64,000 bases of DNA from contig NC_079147.1 in NCBI RefSeq assembly GCF_945859685.1, positions 189,145,174-189,209,173 of the forward strand, read 5' to 3'. How positions within the stretch are numbered: the stretch's first letter is position 1; the number at the start of each line of letters is the position of its first letter. Below the pieces are notes generated by a model that was not told the DNA's origin, searched no databases, and saw nothing but the letters and a program-made list of their open reading frames with translations. The position numbers and the translations under genes are program-made. This DNA comes from Eupeodes corollae. Taxonomy: Eukaryota > Arthropoda > Insecta > Diptera > Syrphidae. Positions 59,950-64,000 of the stretch are shown one piece after another.

Positions 59950-62539
59950 AGGATATGGTTTTTATTTCCAAAGCTTGTGTTTTTCTATGTATCAAGCGCT
60001 AGACATCAGTTAAGAAAACTAATGTCCTTTTTTTTAGTAGTTGCTGGGAAATTATACACATTAATCCTTCTTCTCTCTTTCTGCGTCTGCTTTTGAGATG
60101 TTTCTTACTATTTTCTTTTGTTGTTTTTGTTTTTTGTTGGTTCAACTATATTACTTTTTGCTATGTGTATAGGTGGTAGTCATTCAAGTGTGGAATGTAA
60201 TCTCGTTTTATTTTTTCTTCATTTTCTGTTCCTTTTTTGTTGTAATTTCCTTGCTTTTTAATGAGCTTTTCGTGCTTTTCGTTCCATTAGACGATATTTT
60301 TTGCCTTTAATCTTACAACCCAGACACTACATAAACTTACACGTATTTCTACTGTTTTGCTATATCTACACCAACAACAAATATCAAAATCAAACCATTT
60401 TGTGTTGGAGATCCTTTTTGAAGGACATTTAAAGTATCACCATACTGTTACTCACTATAGAGATACTATATGCAGAGGAATCTTTTTTATTTTTGTTGTG
60501 AGTCCTTTTTCGACAAATGTTTTTATTTTTTAAGTATGTAGCGGTACATATGGTTACTTTTATTGTGTGTATGTACCTATATGATGGTGCAAAAGCGACT
60601 TCAAGGATACAGGGATGCTTGTTTCTGTGTATAAAAGAAAAGGACACGAGGACGAAAGAATTCTTTATTCATTCAAAAAATAAAATAAAACTACACACAA
60701 ATAAAACAAAATATCTCAAAAAAATAATAATAAACGAGGCTGAAGGCTCCTTAAAAAAAGAAGTCTGTAGAGCCGAGAGAGAATATACACAGCGCCATGA
60801 TCATCGTTCCAGTTTAGAAGTGCTCCCCAGGACATAATAAACAACAACACACGTGTGCTCTTTACACTCCTGTGATATTTTTTCTATAGGCATAAAGTCA
60901 TCATAGTATGTAGTGTCCCTATATTTGTATTACTGCAGTAGTATACAAATAGTTTCTCCATTCCTTTTGCTGCTGCACATCATACAAAAAGGACTATTTA
61001 TAAAACAAAAAAGAATGTTAAGAAAAAAGTCATATGTTGTACAAAAAATAAAAACAAAAATTAAAAAGAAAACATCACTTGTTCACATATGCCAGGATAC
61101 ACAAGTTAGAGATTTAAGAGGCATACGGGATGTTGGGTAAAGATAATTACTGCTAGTTTCTGTCAGACATTTTTTTTTTATTTTTGAAGGTACAACATAA
61201 CATTATGTTGTCCTTTATTGTGGAAAATAATTGCCGGAACAGGTACCTCTACCTCTACATTGTTTCATACCCCAAATTCTTACTTGTAAAGAACTTATAC
61301 TCTTATTGTATTCAATACATATTCATACATGAACATCATGTAGAAGGATAAAATTTTTGTTTTTAAATTTAATTATAACCGTTCATGTAGATACCTCCTG
61401 CACCATGTTCTGTTCGTAGGTTGAAAGTTATTCGGGAACCATTTATGGTAGAGTGAATGTACTATGGTTTGGTTTGTTACACCTTGACAAGCCCCATACA
61501 TACGGTGTGGTATCAGACAGGCACGTCCTAAATTATTATACAGGTGCCTGGACACGTTACATTCAATTTGTAGCTTTTACGAGGTGTATAATATATGGAC
61601 GTTATAACGTATGTACGTGGCAAGTCTGATAGGTGATAAAATTGCATCGGAGTAGTGAGGTACCTATAGACACGGTATTCCTTTGGTCGTCAAAGGGAAA
61701 TTCGTTCCTATGGGGACAATCATTTTTTGTTTTCATCGCTCGCAGTCTACCACCATTTTGTCGAATTTTTTAATTGAATATTTTCAGCAATAACCAGATT
61801 TTTGTGGGTCCGTTTGGGTTTATTATTTGTGAAAGAAAAATTGGTTTTACCACCCGAAAGGAGGAACGGCTCACTTGATTTTATTTCAAAATTCAATATT
61901 TTTTTATATTATATTTATATTTTTTTAATAGGGGAAATGTCCTTAAACTTAGTTGGTAGTTGCGGCAAAATTTATATAAAATACCATAGTGATTAAAATA
62001 TTGTAAACCTTAACGTACTACGATTATTTCAGGGTTGCTTGTATTTTTGAATTTGAGTTGTTTAGCACGAAATTTGGTCATTTTGGCAATTACTCTGGTT
62101 ACTAAAAGTGAATTTCATGATGCCCAATCACAAATATTTTATATTTCCTGATATGACAAATATATTAGTTTGACCTTTGTTTAAGCTTTTGTTTCATTTT
62201 TCTTTTTATCACAATATCTAAAATTGAAGCTATATAAAATTCAGTCTGAACTTTGTAAATCTTGGCTAACTGTCAGTTTTTGGACGCTTTAACATTTACT
62301 TGTAAAGATATTATTGAGAATAAACAAGTTTAATTTATCGTGCCTCATCGTCATGGATATTATAGCTTCGTGTATTTGAAAAGGATATTGAGGATTAAAG
62401 TACTTTGTTTTTTTCAAAAACAGTTTTTAAAAAACTTTTCTTAACTTAACATCAAAATATCTTTATACATTTTGTTTATGAAACACATATGTAAGTGGAA
62501 AATGGTCTCAACGAATTCTTCAAGAGCTGGCTACTATGC

Positions 62540-62850
62540 TACCTTCATAGTGACCTATATTTCAAAACAGATATGGTAAAAAAATTTATCTTTGAGAAAT
62601 TTTATACCGAAAAAAGTACCAAACTTAAAAAGAACTCAAGATTTGGTTCGAGATGTAAAGAGTTGTTTATTACGTAGAATCCAAAATATAAGTTTCCGAG
62701 TTTACAAAGGCTCCCGTTCTGAGGGAAACTGGGACAAGTTAAAACAAGCAAGAAAGACCTGTATTCGACGCATTAAATTATTGCATGAAAAAAACACAGC
62801 AAAGAATACTACAATGTCTCAAAGTTTGTGTCTAGTAATTTGAAGAAAAC
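62540..62850 (+). pseudogene. non-LTR retrotransposon linker fragment
   Basis: The plus strand reads DLVRDVKSCLLRRIQNISF and YKGSRSEGNWDKLKQARKT followed by CIRRIKLLHEKNTAK. This resembles the basic linker between the endonuclease and reverse transcriptase of insect retrotransposons (RDVRxLLLRRDxAYxxFKxxRSxENWxxYKxLRNxCxxRVKxAK). It is short and isolated. Confidence 0.6.
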
Positions 62851-62854
62851 ATGA

Positions 62855-64000
62855 GCAGATTAGATTAGATAAGATTAAATTTATTATTCTAAATTTATTT
62901 ATTCTCTTTTTTTTTCTTTTTTTTCGTTTTTACATTCTCAGTGATTCGAGACTTAAAACATCAGTTTTGCCGTGATTTGAAAAACAAAATATTTAAAATA
63001 AACTCTCCCGATTTTAAAAATAATTTTAGTAGATGAAAACAAGTTCAATTTTGCCGTGGTTTGAGACACAAAAAATATGAAATTCTCAATCGCCATAACT
63101 GGATACGTGACAGCTGAAAAGCTACTTCTATAAGCTAGAGCATGTTTGCTAAATTTAAACGGATTCGTCCAACCACTCAGTCTATTAAGAATGTCAATAA
63201 GTTGGTTCATAGACGAAAAACTCACTTGAAAATATAGCATCATATTTCTTGTAATATTGGACAAACTGCTATGAAATGATTTATATCCTCCATATCGCTT
63301 CTATTGCAGAGAGTGCAAATTTGTGAGTGATCCGATCTATGGGGGACAAAGTTGAGATTAAGGATCTCGACTCTAGTTTTAAAAATAGTTCCGATAGCTT
63401 CCGGAGTCATCTCTTTACAAAAATAAAAGTTGATGACAATTGATGATTTAAGAGCTTGTATGTGTTTCTACTTTCCGAAGAGAATGCACTTTGAAGGTGT
63501 TCTAAATAAAGTTTTTCATTAATTTTAACTATCAAAACCGCGAATATATTTTGCCATTCCTCAACATTATTTTCCCTTCCATTCCCTGAAGGGAGATGCA
63601 TTTGTACTGAGCAGTCTTATCAAGATCGCCCTATGAAGCCCATTTTCTCTTTTTATAACCTTAACTAAATAGTCGGAATGCCCTTTCAGATTCTGAATAT
63701 ATATCGGTGGCATTCCCGATTCGACATGTAATGCGTACGTAGGTGGTAGCGTTAGCCACATCAGGTGAAGGGCCAGTTTCGCCTCCCTGGTTTTTTCTTT
63801 CGCATGATTGCTCTAGTTTAGGTTTTAGGTCAGCAGTACACCTAGATATTTAAACTCACTCACAATTTCAATACGCTCGTTGATGTTCTAGGATTCTTCA
63901 GCACGTCGTGCATGCCGCCTATATTCAAATATCATAACCTTGGTTTTTCTAGTATTGATTCGTAAGGCCCAAGTTTCGCAATATTCTTTAAGTCTAGATC
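62855..64000 (-). pseudogene. non-LTR retrotransposon 3' half, enters from the right edge
   Basis: The minus strand reads EYCETWALRINTRKTKVMIF, ERIEIVSEFKYLGVLLT, LALHLMWLTLPPTYALHVES, QNLKGHSDYLVKVIKREN and CTLCNRSDMEDINHFIAVCP (a CxxC-H-C zinc-knuckle-like C-terminus), then about 350 bases of 3' sequence ending in a (TAATCT)-like tail at 62857-62876. The KYLG block, the C-terminal cysteine motif and a short tandem-repeat tail fit I/R1/Loa-type elements. There are several stops. The catalytic palm would lie beyond base 64000. Confidence 0.75.

Larger units (their letters stand above)
59699..64000 (+). other. 5' part of the next intron, runs off the window
   Basis: It starts with GTGAGT at 59699, and no acceptor-plus-coding block of NAV type is seen to the right edge. 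From 59699 to about 62540 the DNA is AT-rich with many TCCTT/AAGGA words, a GT repeat at 59936-59949 and no gene I can support. From about 62540 to the edge it is retrotransposon remnants. Confidence 0.75.

Noticed and set aside
1..64000. CRISPR arrays, operons, riboswitches, bacterial origins
   Set aside because: Nothing of the kind; the DNA is an animal gene with introns and eukaryotic transposons.

Overview
The window is animal nuclear DNA, almost certainly from a dipteran fly. It is AT-rich, has no bacterial gene density, and carries GT-AG introns, CAG/CAA-rich coding tracts and many decayed insect-type transposons. It lies inside one gene on the + strand. The five coding exons join in a single open frame and encode a serine-rich middle part of a neuron navigator protein, the family of vertebrate NAV1/NAV2/NAV3 and Drosophila sickie. 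Shared signatures are an MLDKLKLFNKDK start of the serine-rich block (vertebrate MLEKFKL), a serine-rich SARSERSDSSLSLNDG-type segment, and a GYCSDGDAL...NGYLSEGG pair (vertebrate GYMSDGD...GYMTDGG). The N-terminal calponin-homology part must lie left of base 1, and the coiled coils and C-terminal AAA ATPase right of base 64000. The exact fly cannot be named from this sequence.

Gene layout: exon A 1-47 (partial), a 70-base intron, exon B 118-1689, a 53,540-base intron (1690-55229), exon C 55230-55834, a 109-base intron, exon D 55944-56088, a 3,328-base intron, exon E 59417-59698, then an intron running off the right edge. Every junction has GT-AG ends and matching phase, so the five pieces give 883 codons plus two bases without a stop.

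The giant intron and the last introns are packed with mobile elements of several classes, mostly dead. (1) A tRNA-derived SINE of about 260-300 bases: six copies and a scrap, four with target-site duplications. (2) mariner-like DNA transposons in at least six places, one (20074-21182) with both inverted ends and TA target. (3) A Tc1-like element with clean ends (36402-37812). (4) Non-LTR retrotransposon remnants of at least four kinds. (5) A Helitron remnant with its 5' terminus and the helicase C-terminus. (6) Two short palindromic-ended elements flanked by TTA, one with a perfect 33-base inverted end. (7) A 1,067-base element with inverted ends and no recognisable gene. Several are nested, which gives a relative insertion order.

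The rest of the introns is AT-rich and shows no gene I can defend. Two softer signals are an apparent excess of AAGGAYAT/ATRTCCTT-like words in the transposon-poor intervals and a cluster of TTTCGTT-containing words near 2.2-3.7 kb. I do not see a new multi-gene system. The best candidates for undescribed items are the SINE family, the three orphan inverted-repeat elements and the word enrichment.
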